This document shows positions 9,869-21,144 of a stretch of DNA of 64,000 nucleotides, one piece after another. Numbering within the stretch: position 1 is the first letter of the stretch; every line of letters begins with the position of its first letter. The stretch lies in the NCBI RefSeq assembly GCF_027579695.1, contig NC_083571.1, forward strand, positions 33,770,443-33,834,442, read 5' to 3'. Origin of the DNA: Neoarius graeffei (Eukaryota > Chordata > Actinopteri > Siluriformes > Ariidae). Both the position numbers and the translations under genes were made by a program. Below the pieces are notes generated by a model. The model saw only the letters and a program-made list of their open reading frames with translations. It was not told the origin of the DNA and did no database searches.

Positions 9869-10748
9869 CTATAAATGCGCTCCGCTGTTTTCGCCAGCTG
9901 GATACGGCTCGATCCCAAAACACACACTGAACCCTAACTTGTCATAGTATGTCTAAATAGCAGGCTACGCCACTGTGTATCTTTGACGTTGATAATTTCT
10001 CGACATCATACTTGCTAAATTCGACACAGCAGCTGTTTTGTTTTATTACAAGGCCTCTTCCTGTCAGTTTATTTCCTCTTAACGGACATAATTAACTTTA
10101 TACTAATTAGCTGCGGTTTAGCTGCTAGGTAGGCTGACACTAATTAGGCTACCATTTAGTGTGTGGTTTGAGACGCGACCCGTCCTGTCAGCGTTTTTAC
10201 CTCTTTAATCCGCTGGAACCGAAACCCGAGACATGAAATTGTTGATAATTATCATACCCGGACAACAAACAAACAAACAAAATTGTTTTTAATCAATGCT
10301 ATTTTATTCAATAACAACAAATAAATGAATAAATATCTCACTCCAGATTGGGAACTCGTCGTGAAGGCGATGTCTGCGCGTGCCATAGTGGACGTGTGTG
10401 TGTGTGCGCATGCGCGAATTCCGATGTGGTCGCGAGCTTAACCGCCAAGCCAGTTAGCATGTTAGCAACCAACAGAAAAAAAAAAAAAACTGAGCTAACA
10501 ACGAATTAATGTGTAAAACTCGTTTAAATTATATATTTTAGTAAAATACTGTGCGAAAAGCAACACCATTCGATAAGTAGGGGTCTAAATTAAACGAAGT
10601 TGTTTTGAAAAAGTTTATTAAAAAAAAAAGGCCAAGGAAAAGCAGCATAGTTTTTCAATAACTGTCATAGCTGCTATAACACAATTAATCATAGTGTTTG
10701 GAATCTGCTAGAAAACAGCAGTGTGTTTTAAAAGAAACATAATGTACA
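9869..10748. other. Unique intronic/intergenic sequence, no gene seen
   Basis: I see no coding frame or named repeat here. Small simple tracts occur (ACAAACAAACAAAC near 10264, GTGTGTGTGTGCGC near 10397). The composition is ordinary, with scattered TAGC/GCTAG words common throughout the window. Confidence 0.5.
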
Positions 10749-11275
10749 TATATATTATTTACCAGCTTAAGGTCGGTCCGTATCGTGAAATACCGTGACC
10801 TGGGCCTTGAAAATACTGACCAGAAGCCTCGTCAGTATTTTCAAGGCCGAGGTCACGGTATTTCACGATACGGACCGACCTTAAGCTGGTAAATAATATA
10901 TATTTTTTTCTTTACCAAATTCTAACAGAAAATGAGAGCGCCCGAAAGGGAAACCATATTTAGAACAAACCTGCTACAAGCTCGTCAAAAACCTGTTTGA
11001 CAAGCTACGTCAGCTCAGAATTTTCCAAAAATAAAACTCGCTTTCGCTGTGAACACTGTCGTTATCGCTATCCATGCTGTAAAATTAATGCTATTATACT
11101 GAGAAATGCGAAAATAAATGTTGACAAAAAATTGCTACCATGTTTGTTGTTGTTGCGAACGAACGAGTCACCAAAGGTCCGTAACCCGGGTCCGGATCGT
11201 AGGATTCCGGACCGCTTGCGAGCCAATCAGAGCGCATGATTTGATGGAAACCGGACCGCAAAAAAAAAAAAAAAA
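10749..11275 (-). mobile_element. Copy A of the unclassified GTCCGTA-palindrome family
   Basis: On the minus strand it starts at an A/T run followed by GCGGTCCGG, then TGATTGGCT-like wording, a GGACC hairpin, the start of the peptide frame (codons for SEFYF), CCCTTTCGGGCGCTCTC, and a terminal palindrome. The terminal palindrome (10749-10903) pairs TTATTTACCAGCTTAAGGTC with its complement around a short loop. Copies B (16882-17895) and C (38578-39598) share the same order. This copy lacks the central TATA/ATG segment, and its peptide frame is broken after SEFYF. Confidence 0.75.
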
Positions 11276-11352
11276 TAGAGGTTATGACATTTTATTCTAT
11301 CCATATTCATTGGATATGAGCAATTGTGCACTCTGATTAGCTACTCTACTAG

Positions 11353-12667
11353 ATCGGCAGCTACAATTATCGACAGTCCGTAATTATCGACACCTTTTCA
11401 GATTTACCAATAAAAAACAATTTTACAATGGTGAGTTTGAGTTACAACAGTTATTATTGGTTAATTAATCAACCGGAAGACCCGCCTCGCCCTTTGATCT
11501 TGTTGTCTGATGACATTTTTTAGCACGATAAGCAATTTGAGGAAAACCCAGACGTTGTCACCGCAGGTAAACATGGTGGAAAGATCATGGATATGTTTTT
11601 TCTGATCAAATTCACCGATATTTCTTGATCTTCTTGTCGAAACCTACTTTGTTTCTTACTCTTTCATTCAACAGTCACTATTTTGTATCTAAACGCGCAT
11701 TTGAGAATCATGTGAGGTGTCGATAATAGCCACTGGTGTCCACCGTTATCGACACCCTGTGGAATTAAGTGACATTTACAACTGTTATGGCTCGATCTTT
11801 GTGTAACGTTGTTGAAGTACTTTAAAAAAATAAAAGTGCTGTGATTTATAATATTTTTTTTTTCCTGATTCATAACAGAATGGAATGTTTGTAGAGTATT
11901 TGGAATCCGATTGCAGTAAATAGAATTAGACCAGAATTAAATTCCTAATATGCAAAAAATTACATGCTGAAAATATTCAGATTTTTCTATTCCATTCAAA
12001 AAATATTTTTTTTCAGTTTGGTTTCAATATCTACAACATATTACAATATCAGTCGACATTTTATATTTTGGTTCAAGGAATGACGTGACCTTTGACCTGG
12101 ATTTTCATGCGGTTACAATGTCAATTGCCTGTTGACATTTATTGGTAAACGACAAAACTAAACATTAATACAAACAACAATGAATGATTAACAAAATGTG
12201 ATCTACGAAAATACTTAGAAAGTGGAACAAAAAGATTTTCTGACAGGTTAAACATTGGTTCATTTGTTTACAAACATTAGAATTACTTCCTCATTTACAT
12301 AAGCACCGATGTCGATATATTTATATAAAAGATATTTTGTACTACATATAAGTCTATGTAAAACAAATTTTAAATAAAAACTATGTTTTGTTAACTTAAT
12401 AACACACACCGATTTATTATTAATTTTTTAAAATAAATAATCATCTGGATGTCAATAATTGTGGAACAGTGTCGATAACTGTGGACAAAGGTGTCGATAA
12501 TCGTGTAACGCTGTCATGTGATCTAATACGCTAAGTAATCGGGAATCAACTCGTTTTTTTCCAGTGGAAGTTTGAGTAATTATTCATGCACAATTAACGT
12601 ACTGAAAGTCTTTTCAACTTTTGCAATGGCCAAAAGATTGTTAAGGTATCGATAATTTTAGCCGCTG
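11353..12667. mobile_element. DNA transposon with 9-bp target duplication and GTCGATAAT subterminal repeats
   Basis: CTCTACTAG is duplicated exactly at 11344-11352 and 12668-12676. The ends are imperfect inverted repeats: CAGCTACAATTATCGACA at the left, and the complement of TATCGATAATTTTAGCCGCTG at the right. Inside, the motif TGTCGATAA or its complement TTATCGACA recurs near 11369, 11388, 11717, 11743, 12471 and 12492. A 9-bp duplication with repeated subterminal motifs is what Mutator-like elements show, but no transposase is present, so this is only a suggestion. Confidence 0.6.
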
Positions 12668-12713
12668 CTCTACTAGGATATCAGCTCATATACCATGAGT
12701 AGAGAAAAACAAA

Positions 12714-12826
12714 ATGCCGGAGCGTGTTGCTGAACCAACCGAGGATGAAATAAAAACTCTACTCTAAAACAAAACCCCCAAAAATACAAAAAAGCAACAA
12801 AATATGGAATAAAAGTATTTGATGGT
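12714..12826 (+). pseudogene. Crypton/KIAA1958-like N-terminal exon remnant
   Basis: The frame reads MPERVAEPTEDEIKTLL, an in-frame TAA, then NKTPKNTKKATKYGIKVFDG, followed by a GTAAG donor. The KN(T/S)(K/R)KAT spacing resembles the N-terminal SAM-like region of Crypton-derived tyrosine recombinases (KIAA1958-like) in vertebrates. The stop inside the motif shows it is not functional. No recombinase catalytic box is found downstream. The match is short and recalled, so alternatives are open. Confidence 0.35.
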
Positions 12827-13065
12827 AAGAAGGTATCTTTTTTTTTTATTTTTCAATAATTATTATTACAGCATTTTTCACAAATTGCTACTGTCATTTC
12901 ACCGGTTTGTTTACATTCTAAGCGGAAATTATTTTGTCAGACGTTTTGTACAAAGCTTTATTTATTAAATTTGCAAAAAATAAAAATGAAAATGCTCTGT
13001 TTCTCAAAATCCAGTGAATGTGGATAGAATAAAACAATTATTCCTCTCAATCTTGTTGTACATGG

Positions 13066-13757
13066 CTTAAAGTGCATATCCTGGACCAATTTCGTGGTTT
13101 TTTTTAATATGAAAGAATGTCCCTTTACACACTCATCCAGAAGGGTAATTTTGCACAAGGCCGTCTGTCTACAGCAGAAAAAAATAAAACAACAAAACGC
13201 GTCTGGAAAAATCCCAAAGGAGTCTGGAGCCAGATTCGTGACATTACCTGTGGAAGCGCGAGCAGGCTGCGCGAGCTTTGCACGGTTTCAGTGCACAGCC
13301 TGTGTAGACCAAGCGCTCCCATTTCTCTCTCATTGTCCGGTCTTTTGGGAAACGATGAGTACTAATCCCATCGAGATTGGTGTTGCTACACCCTCCTACG
13401 ATACATCTGTTAACCATTTTAATAATTATGCAATAGCGTTGAAGAAATTTGCAGAAAACCACCAGGTCGTTTTCTCATAAACAAACCAGCGCTGATGTAG
13501 GATTCAGAGGGAGGCGTCCCGCACGCAACGTCATGAAAATCAATGTTTCCCGGGAAATCCAAATGCCAAGTTTTTTCAGAGGCGGACCAATTCGCCTCAA
13601 ATGGCTTAATTTCAACTGAATTTTTCTGATATTGCGCAAGGTAAAAAAATTGCAGAGAATGCAGAATGTTACAGATATTTGACCAAAGTTTAATATAAAA
13701 TAGGAGAATTGCATTGATCTTGCTCCTGAATTTACCCGTGATATGCACTTTAAAGCC
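13066..13757 (-). mobile_element. THAP-bearing DNA element remnant
   Basis: GGCTTAAAGTGCATATC at 13066 and GATATGCACTTTAAAGCC at 13740-13757 form inverted ends. A THAP-type zinc-finger frame lies inside on the minus strand (13255-13417). No DDE catalytic region remains, so it is a non-autonomous or deleted copy. Confidence 0.5.
13247..13417 (-). pseudogene. THAP zinc-finger fragment of a transposase
   Basis: From ATG 13417 the frame reads MVNRCIVGGCSNTNLDGIST then HRFPKDRTMREKWERLVYTG. This matches the start of a THAP domain: C-x(4)-C, the FPKD box, and tryptophan in REKWERLV. The C-terminal Cys/His pair and the AVPTIF-type end are not in this frame; CSRFH may be the diverged Cys-x2-His pair. 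THAP fingers bind DNA sequence-specifically and head several eukaryotic DNA transposases. Confidence 0.6.
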
Positions 13758-13835
13758 AGCTTGGCGCTATGTGCCTCGTCAGCTATCAGCTCATGTATTA
13801 CTCAATTTCATGGAATAATTATTAAATGTAAGGAA

Positions 13836-14447
13836 TAAAACACTTGAGGAAATAATGTTTTAGGAAAATAATAATTGACGGGCTGGTGTGATGAAACAGA
13901 GTTGCTTTCCTCACCCTGAAGTTGATCATCTTCCTGTGATATCACATCCTGAAGTGTTTTGTTCCTCTTTGAGTGCAGCAAATTGCCAACGATTCCAATT
14001 TTATTTTCATTGGTTAAAGTATGACTCAGCATTTTTATTCTTCTGTAGTTGTGTTTAATGTTGTGGAACATCCACAGAAAAAAGTGTGTTCGTCTTGTCA
14101 CTTGCGTAATGACAGCTAGGCCTATAAACAGTCATAGCACTGAAAGTAAGAGAGTGAAAACATGCACATGCTTTCATATCCTCTTACCTGTGTGTGTGTG
14201 TGTGTGTGTGCAGACAGCAGCCTCTTTCTGTGAAACTGCAGTGGTACATGGACGTAGAAACTCACTGTACATCTGTAACCGCTGTGTGTTTGTGTATATA
14301 TGAGTGTGTGTGGGCTCCCGTAAGGAAATGAGGAATCCCTTGTGGCAGCAGCCTTTATCTAAAGGTCGCTATTCAGCTTTAGCGCATCATAACGGTTAAG
14401 GGCGGAGCTTATGTTATTCGATTAGCCAATAACAAACTAATTTCATG
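13836..14447. other. No gene seen; GT tract
   Basis: Mostly unique A/T-rich sequence with a (TG)n tract at 14189-14210. Minus-strand frames in 13808-14101 are short and resemble no family I recognise. Confidence 0.4.
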
Positions 14448-15607
14448 CAGAGGTGGACAAAGTACCCAACTTCATTATTTTAGTCAAAGTACAGATACCT
14501 CCGGTCAAATGTTACTTCGATACAAGTGAAAGTTGTACAGTCAAATTTTTACTTAAGTTAAAGTACTGAAGTACTTGCTTTTAAAAATACTTAAGTATTA
14601 AAAGTACATTTTCTGTCAAAGCATTGTTGTATTACAGCATGAACACATGCTGTGCCATCATGGTGGTTTACCGTTAAGCTAGCTAGTCAGTGAAGCTCCA
14701 CCTGACATGCTAGCAAACTCTTTTCAAACTCACTCATATTGGGTAGCTAGCGTTACTAGAAAAGAAAGATTTCTACATTCTGTTTATTTGGCAAGATTAT
14801 GCTAAAACATATTTCTGAAAGCACTTCAGATAAGTTAACGTTATTCATGTTAGCGTAACTCTGTTTTTATACGCTAACTAACAGTGTCCAAGTTAACTAG
14901 CTATGTGTAAACGTTAGCCGTGGACAAGACTACGGCAACTTGGTGGGCAAATTCATAGAAAGTCATTTGACTAACCAGACTGCATAGCTATTGCAACATT
15001 ATCGCTAGCTCTAAAAGCACAGACAACTTCACTGCAAGCTTTTTCTTGGAATAAAACGTTTATATACGTCAATATGCTTCCGCAGGTCAGATGGCGAGTT
15101 TTTGTAGGCTGTGATGTAGTTCGTTTTCGGCAAACAAAGCAAACATTTAAAATGAAACGAATCTTTAATCCTTTCAGAAAACTGAAACATGGGTTCTCGG
15201 TGTGGCCATGGGTGCGTGCATTCCCCAGAAGAACCGCCTCCTTCCATTCTGCCATCAACTGATCGTGTTAAATAATGCTGAGAAATTATTGAACTTGATT
15301 TTATACAGTCTATAGATGTGACGTGACCCTAGTGATTACTGATAGGCTGTCTCAGTGTCACCTGCGAAAAAACCATCACATTTTAGAAAAGAAAAGAAAA
15401 AAACATCCACTTTCAAAGTTGCTTCATAGTAACGAGGACCTTGATAGAAATGTAGTGGAGTGAAAAGTACAATATTTGTCTTTCGAATGTAGTGAAGTTA
15501 AAGTCAGAAGTTTCCAAAAAAATAATACTCAAGTAAAGTACAGATACTCAAAAAGTGTGCTTAATTACAGTACTCAAGTAAGTGTACTTCGTTACTGTCC
15601 ACCTCTG
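14448..15607 (-). mobile_element. hAT-like element with BED-type finger (CAGAGGTGG termini), copy 2
   Basis: The left end CAGAGGTGGACAAAGTAC and the right end GTTACTGTCCACCTCTG are inverted repeats rich in AAGTAC/TACTCAAG words. The flanks ATTTCATG (14440-14447) and TTTTCATG (15608-15615) are an 8-bp duplication with one change. A minus-strand BED-like finger fragment lies at 15029-15190. Length is 1160 bp, so it is non-autonomous. Confidence 0.85.
15029..15190 (-). pseudogene. BED-type zinc-finger fragment
   Basis: The minus-strand frame includes FQFSERIKDSFHFKCLLCLP and a following SPSDLRKHIDVYKRFIP. Cys-x2-Cys (CLLC) plus the LRKHI helix is the BED-finger layout, although the second zinc-binding histidine is replaced (VYKRF). 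The same fragment in the copy at 40814-40990 reads SPSNLWKHIEVYKHF. No catalytic domain follows, so this is a relic of a hAT transposase. Confidence 0.65.
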
Positions 15608-15615
15608 TTTTCATG

Positions 15616-15956
15616 ATGTCGTTACTATATTCTAATTTAACATTACCTTTCTGTGGACCCTAGTTACTGTTATTATTCCAGGATAAAACATTTCCCGAAA
15701 GTGGGTTTGCGATATGAAATAGTTAATTTGACTAAAATTGTTACATATGTAATGTTAACTGCATTTCTACTGATATTGGGTACATTTTCAATAACACAGT
15801 AATATATCCTAGCTAATGTTAGCTGTTAGGTAAGTAGTTAGCTGGAGTTGTGTCAGTAGATGATTAGCCTAGTTGCAAGTAAACACACACACACACACAC
15901 ACACACATAGCCAGGAAAGTGCATCTATTCTGCAGATTTCTGTTTTTTTTCTCATT

Positions 15957-16005
<49 letters not shown>

Positions 16006-16501
16006 CAGAACCCATGGACGTTTGTATGCAATGCTAAGTGTCTTTACAGCGCTAGTCATATGGAGTTTTGGAAATTTGCCAACGTATCTGAAGGAAATGT
16101 TGATAATTCTTAAAGAGTCGTCTCAATTCCATTTTCATTGTGTCTTTACATTGTTTAAATAAAAGACCTCACAGCTATAACAGGTTAGCTAGCTGAAATG
16201 CTAACCTTAGTCATTTGTTAGCTAAAGGTCTAGGTTGCCTAGCAACAGTTTTCTCATGACTTTAACCACTTGTACTGGTTCATGAAGGCACTGTCCTGGA
16301 TCTTGTTTCCTCGTAGTATCGCCATATGTTCTGCATATTTGTTATTAGGGTTGTGTGTGTGTGTGTATTTATGTGAACATGACTTTTAATAACCTGTCAC
16401 TTCTCAAGCCAGGAACACTTAGCTCATATTCACCCTCATAATGGATTGGGTGTTGAGACGAGCCTGGAGTGACCATGTCGACACGTTCCCTGCATGTGTG
16501 C

Positions 16502-16548
<47 letters not shown>

Positions 16549-16881
16549 GCAAAAAATAACCCTGAAGCACTTCAGTGATGAGAAGCCTAAGCTACTGTTA
16601 AGCCTTATTTGGTTAATTGTTATTCCCTTTTGAGCTCACATACACTGTATACTGTGGTAACAAATCTGATCAAAAGAGTTCTACTAGGCATGCACAACAT
16701 GAGGAAACTCAATAATGTATGATAACCCTGTTCAATATCGAAAACAGTTAATAACTATAAATTTAACATGGCAATTACTGTAATGTATCATTATCAATCA
16801 TAAAAGGCCCTTGACTCCACCCACCAAGGTGCCGATCTTGAACTGTTTGCTGTAGTTAGTAGCAATAATAGACTTTAGTTT
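15616..16881. repeat. Intergenic stretch with CA, CT and GT microsatellites
   Basis: Contains (CA)n at 15883-15906, (CT)n at 15961-16001, and a composite (CG)n(TG)n at 16499-16548. No coding frame or known element is seen between them. Confidence 0.7.
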
Positions 16882-17046
16882 TTCGCGGTCCAAATCCTGC
16901 ACTCTGATTGGCTGGCGAGCGGGTCCGTATCCTACGGTACGGACCCCAGTTACGGACCTCTGGCGACTCGCTCGTTCACAACAACAACAAACATAGTAGA
17001 ATTTTTTGTCAACGTTTATCTTTTTTTATAAGATTTATTTATAAGA

Positions 17047-17417
17047 GGGCGGCACGGTGGTGTAGTGGTTAGCACTGTTGCCTCACAGCAAGAAGGTCCG
17101 GGTTCGAGCCCCGTGGCCGGCGAGGGCCTTTCTGTGCGGAGTTTGAATGTTCTCCCCGTGTCCGCGTGGGTTTCCTCTGGGTGCTCCGGTTTCCCCCACA
17201 GTCCAAAGACATGCAGGTTAGGTTAACTGGTGACTGTAAATTGACCATAGGTGTGAATGTGAGTGTGAATGGTTGTCTGTGTCTATGTGTCAGCCCTGTG
17301 ATGACCTGGCGACTTGTCCAGGGTGTACCCCGCCTTTCGCCCGTAGTCAGCTGGGATAGGCTCCAGCTTGCCTGCGACCCTGTAGAACAGGATAAAGCAG
17401 CTAGAGATGATGAGATG
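17047..17417 (+). mobile_element. V-SINE (HE1/DANA-like), full length
   Basis: Forward copy from GGCGGCACGGTGGTGTAGTG to GCAGCTAGAGATGATGAGAT. A perfect 16-bp target duplication AGATTTATTTATAAGA is present at 17031-17046 and 17418-17433. It interrupts copy B of the GTCCGTA family. Confidence 0.93.
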
Positions 17418-17495
17418 AGATTTATTTATAAGATTATCAAAAATCTTATAAATTTTTGCCAGCATTTCTCAGGAGAATAGCATTAATTTTACAGC

Positions 17496-17588
17496 ATGGA
17501 TAGCAATAACGACAGTCTTCACAGCGAAAGCGAGTTTTACTACCCTGAGGAAGAAGAAATAAAAGAAAACATTTCAGGAGAAAGCTAA
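17496..17588 (+). CDS. Conserved 30-residue peptide of the GTCCGTA family (copy B)
   Basis: ATG to TAA gives MDSNNDSLHSESEFYYPEEE then EIKENISGES. Frames of the same length occur at 38812-38904 and 39103-39195 with mostly conservative changes (S/D, D/N, L/V, E/D, E/K). The peptide is strongly acidic with a Ser-rich start and YYPEEEE centre. It resembles acidic N-terminal tails of transposon proteins, but I recognise no family. It may be a first coding exon, since a GTAA follows soon after the stop (AACCTGTAA). Translation is not shown. Confidence 0.35.
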   Translation: MDSNNDSLHSESEFYYPEEEEIKENISGES

Positions 17589-18180
17589 AAACCTGTAATT
17601 TGCTAACACCGAGCAAAAACATGGCTGAATCCTGAATGACTCCTATTTGTATAAATAGGGGACTACATAGGCGGCAAAATGGTTTTCCCTTTCGGGCGCT
17701 CTCGTTTTCTGTTAGAATTTGGTAAAGAAAAAAATAAATATATTATTTACCAGCTTAAGGTCGGTCCGTATGGTGAAATACCGTGACCTCAGCCTTGAAT
17801 ACTGACCTCGGCCCAGAGGGCCTCGCTCAGTACTTTCAAGACCTCGGTCACGGTATTTCACCATACGGACCTCCCAGCTGGTAAATAACATATGCGTATC
17901 ATAGTGCATTTGGTTTTACATGTGTAACTCCTACAATCTAGAAGGTATTGAATTGTGATTTTTTTTTTCAAAATTAATTAAATTTAAAAAACAAAACTGA
18001 GTTTTTAAAAATCTATTTGCAGTAGTTGATAGGACTAAACATTGGTTTTATACGGCACAATGAATTTAAAAATGTATATCATTAATAATTATTCAGAAAA
18101 CATATGCTATAAATATTAAGTAAATAATATTTACTACTGTACTCTTACAGCAATGCAATATATAGCGGATATTAAATGGC

Positions 18181-19411
18181 GGTGTGAAGATATGAAGTTT
18201 ATCTTCGAGTGGCGAATGTGTATATTATATGGACACGTCCACAAAATATATACACGTTAATCAAAACAATTTTAATTTTGAACCGGTTTGCCATTTTGAC
18301 AACGCGCGTCTAGTCAGCAGGAAAACACTGGGAGTGATGTCATTGGAGTGAAATATCGGGAATTATTATACATACAGGACACTTTTTCCATGGAATAAAA
18401 ACATGTATTCTATTCTCTTCTAGTGGGTGTATTGATAGCATGCAATATTGTTAGCATATTGCTTATTCTTCATGTATTATGCCACTCTCCCCAATGGAGA
18501 ATAAGCGTGCAATATTGTTACAATATTGCACGTTGTCAAGACAATGCGACATCACACATCGGAGCTGATGCAAAGAGCCAATGACAAAACTTTTCTGCTG
18601 CGCATGCACACAATCATTTCTTTGTCGGCTGGGAAAGAGAGAAGACGAGGCTAATCCAGTGTTCGGTTTAAGCACTAAATAAATAAACTGAAACCGAAAA
18701 CGCGCTGAACACCCAAAAGGCTACCAAAACTTCATTATATATTCTTCACGCATAATTACAAGAGAAAAACATACCAACGGACATCGAAAAGCTGGAAAAG
18801 AGAGCAATAGTGGAAATATAAAGTTCTACTTGGAGGTGAGGAAAAGTGACGGAGACTTTTACAAGAGAACTTCACTTGTGGACTTCACTCAGCAAAGCCC
18901 TTTTGTTTTGAACAACTGCAATGTAACAATTAACTACGACCAAAAGTAACTTTGAACTGTCAACTTGTATATAGCTTGTATATAAGTTGGGATGTTGTTC
19001 AGGCTTTTTGGACTTGTACCATTTTTATTGTTAGAGCTTTGACTTTGTACAGTACATTGGATTGACAGAACATTGAATTACATTCGATCAGAATCAGCAT
19101 TCAATATTGGTAAGTTCCCCCCTGTTCTTAACTTTTTGTAAAATCTGTAATTGTTCCATCGAATGTTTATGTATAATAATAATAATAATAATAATATTGG
19201 CTGGCTTTTTTCGTGGTATATCAGATGTATTCCATTCAGCTACTCATCTTCGACTCATTCAATATCATGCTGGCTGAATGGAATATATCTGATATACCAT
19301 GAAAAAAAGCCAGCCAATATTATTTAAATATTTCACTCAGACCCACAATGTATTCTGTATGAAAAATGCGAGCTTTTCAACATGAGAAGATAAACTTCAT
19401 ATCTTCAAGCT
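18181..19411. mobile_element. Putative DNA transposon with 21-bp inverted repeats
   Basis: The block 18186-18206 (GAAGATATGAAG then TTTATCTTC) is the exact reverse complement of 19386-19406. Inside are repeated CAATATTG(TTA)GCAATATTGCACG words (18443-18532), a TAA/ATA trinucleotide tract (19171-19195), and a hairpin at 19192-19322. No transposase frame is present. The ends and superfamily are not certain. Confidence 0.5.
19192..19322. repeat. 131-bp inverted repeat (hairpin)
   Basis: AATATTGGCTGGCTTTTTTC at 19193 pairs with GCCAGCCAATATT at 19309-19321. The arms extend through GTGGTATATCAGATGTATTC and GAATGGAATATATCTGATATACC around a loop of about 30 bp. It lies within the putative transposon at 18181-19411. 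Confidence 0.85.
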
Positions 19412-19669
19412 AGCATGTGATTTTCTTTTTATTATATCGACATATCACAAACAATTAGTGCTCAAATTTATCAAAACAATTCATTGATTTCCTCACAAGT
19501 GACATATAGAGATTTATGTCATGGTTTTGGTTCTCCATGTCCCGGATGTAGCTCGGATAAAAAATACGAGTGCCGTATTTCCCAGTAAAACACTCATGTC
19601 TATGTAATACAATATAATAATTTGAGTCTTACTTCCCACTGTCCTGAATGTAAATAATAGCTTGAAATA

Positions 19670-19793
19670 GATGGGTGACCTGCCCCGGATGTACCCCATT
19701 TCTCACCTGAACTCAGCTGGGATTGGCTCCAGCTTTCCTCACAAACATGACGGATAAGCGGTACAGATAATGAATGGATGGATGGATGGATAG
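19670..19793 (+). mobile_element. Old V-SINE 3' fragment with (ATGG)n tail
   Basis: Diverged tail sequence: GTGACCTGCCCCGGATGTACC, CAGCTGGGATTGGCTCCAGC, GGATAAGCGGTACAGATAATG, and then (GATG)n. No head remains and there are more mismatches than in the full copies, so this is an older, 5'-truncated insertion. Confidence 0.7.
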
Positions 19794-19799
19794 AGGGGA

Positions 19800-20758
19800 T
19801 GTTTCCAAGAAACATGTACTTTCATAGCATGAATCTGACATTGGAAATGAACAACCACTGACCTTTTTCCTGAAGCCAATGGGTGAACATACGAGGATTT
19901 ACTGTTTACTCATTGTTGTTTCAAACACAACTGTCTTATAACTTCTTTTTTTTTTCAAACCAGTGATTATATCATTGATTAATTCATCTTCATTAACGTA
20001 ACAAGAACTTTATTTTGGTCTGGCTTGCAGTAGTAACTGTGTCTTGCTTTGAAAAACTGAATTTGTTTGTCACAGTATTAAAAAGTTTGTTTTCCTGTCG
20101 AAAACTGGCACATAGCCAGAGAAAATCAGAGGCAGCCTTCAAGATTCTGAAGCTTGTGGCCAGAAAAGTGTGCAAAAGTCATCAGGTTCTTGGTCTGCGA
20201 CCGTGACATCCCCAAGTTCTTGTCTTTTATCGCCTTGTGTACATATATACATACAAGGTTCCTGAAATTTGATTCCCATGTATCATCACCACACCCACTT
20301 AAGCACAGAAAATTATGCTCACCACGTCATTAATGATATCATGTTTCAAACTGTTTTACTTGCTACGTCATTGGAAGAAAAATGCGTAGCTGGGAAATCG
20401 AATGCTAAATATTACCATTGAGAAGTGTTAGCCTGAGTTCATGAATAAAAGCTAGCTTGTGATGGCTACTGAGAAATAAAATCTAATAACTAGCAAATGA
20501 AGCTAGTTTGGAGTGTATGGGAATTGAGATTTGTGCAAGCTAACCTGACGGTTAGTCTTTGTAAAATTTGAAGAATAAACCTGAAAATAAATTATTTTCA
20601 TGGATTTTTCATGGACAGAAAGTCTTAGCTGCTTTTACGATAACTCTATGTTTTGATAACATTTACAACTAGTTAAGACAAATTAAAATATATGTGGAAA
20701 GACGTTTCACCTCGTTTCTTTTTTGGCTCTTTTGATTTCATTAACCAGAGAACTATGG
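19800..20758. other. Unique sequence, no gene seen
   Basis: Frames at 19993-20206 overlap on both strands and show no family motif. No terminal repeats are noticed. Confidence 0.4.
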
Positions 20759-21133
20759 CGGCAGCACGGTGGTGTAGTGGTTAGCACTGTCGCCTCACAG
20801 CAAGAAGGTCCGGGTTCGAGCCCTGTGGCCAGCGAGGGCCTTTCTGTGTGGAGTTTGCATGTTCTCCCCGTGTCCGTGTGGGTTTCCTCCGGGTGCTCCG
20901 GTTTCCCCCACAGTCCAAAGACATGCAGGTTGGGTTAACTGGTGACTCTAAATTGACCGTAGGTGTGAATGTGAGTGTGAATGGTTGTCTGTGTCTATGT
21001 GTCAGCCCTGTGATGACCTGGCGACTTGTCCAGGGTGTACCCCGCCTTTCGCCTGCAGTCAGCTGGGATAGGCTCCAGCTTGCCTGCGACCCTGTAGAAC
21101 AGGATAAAGCGGCTAGAGATAATGAGATGAGAT
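20759..21133 (+). mobile_element. V-SINE (HE1/DANA-like), full length
   Basis: Forward copy from CGGCAGCACGGTGGTGTAG to GCGGCTAGAGATAATGAGAT. An 11-bp duplication GAGAACTATGG lies at 20748-20758 and 21134-21144. The head keeps the Pol III A-box-like TGGTGTAGTGGTTAGC and B-box-like GGTTCGAGCC. Confidence 0.93.
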
Positions 21134-21144
21134 GAGAACTATGG

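Larger units (their letters stand above)
11283..13835 (+). mobile_element. Crypton-like element remnant, interrupted by two other elements
   Basis: The left segment (11283-11352) and the right segments (12668-13067 and 13758-13835) carry border wording such as GATATCAGCTCATATACCATG and TATCAGCTCATGTATTACTC. The coding remnant at 12714-12826 resembles the start of KIAA1958/Crypton-type tyrosine-recombinase proteins. The left part is split from the rest by the insertion at 11353-12667, whose duplicated CTCTACTAG restores continuity. Family assignment rests on a short peptide and is tentative. Confidence 0.4.
16882..17895 (+). mobile_element. Copy B of the unclassified GTCCGTA-palindrome family, with SINE inside
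   Basis: Begins TTTTTCGCGGTCCAAATC and CTGATTGGCTGGCGAGCG, with a left hairpin GGTCCGTATCCTACGGTACGGACC-like at 16922-16946. The peptide frame lies at 17496-17588 and a TATAAATAGGGGAC box at 17651-17665. It ends in the palindrome TTATTTACCAGCTTAAGGTC...CAGCTGGTAAATAA (17747-17888). A V-SINE is inserted at 17047-17417. The 39308-type frame is deleted in this copy. Confidence 0.75.
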
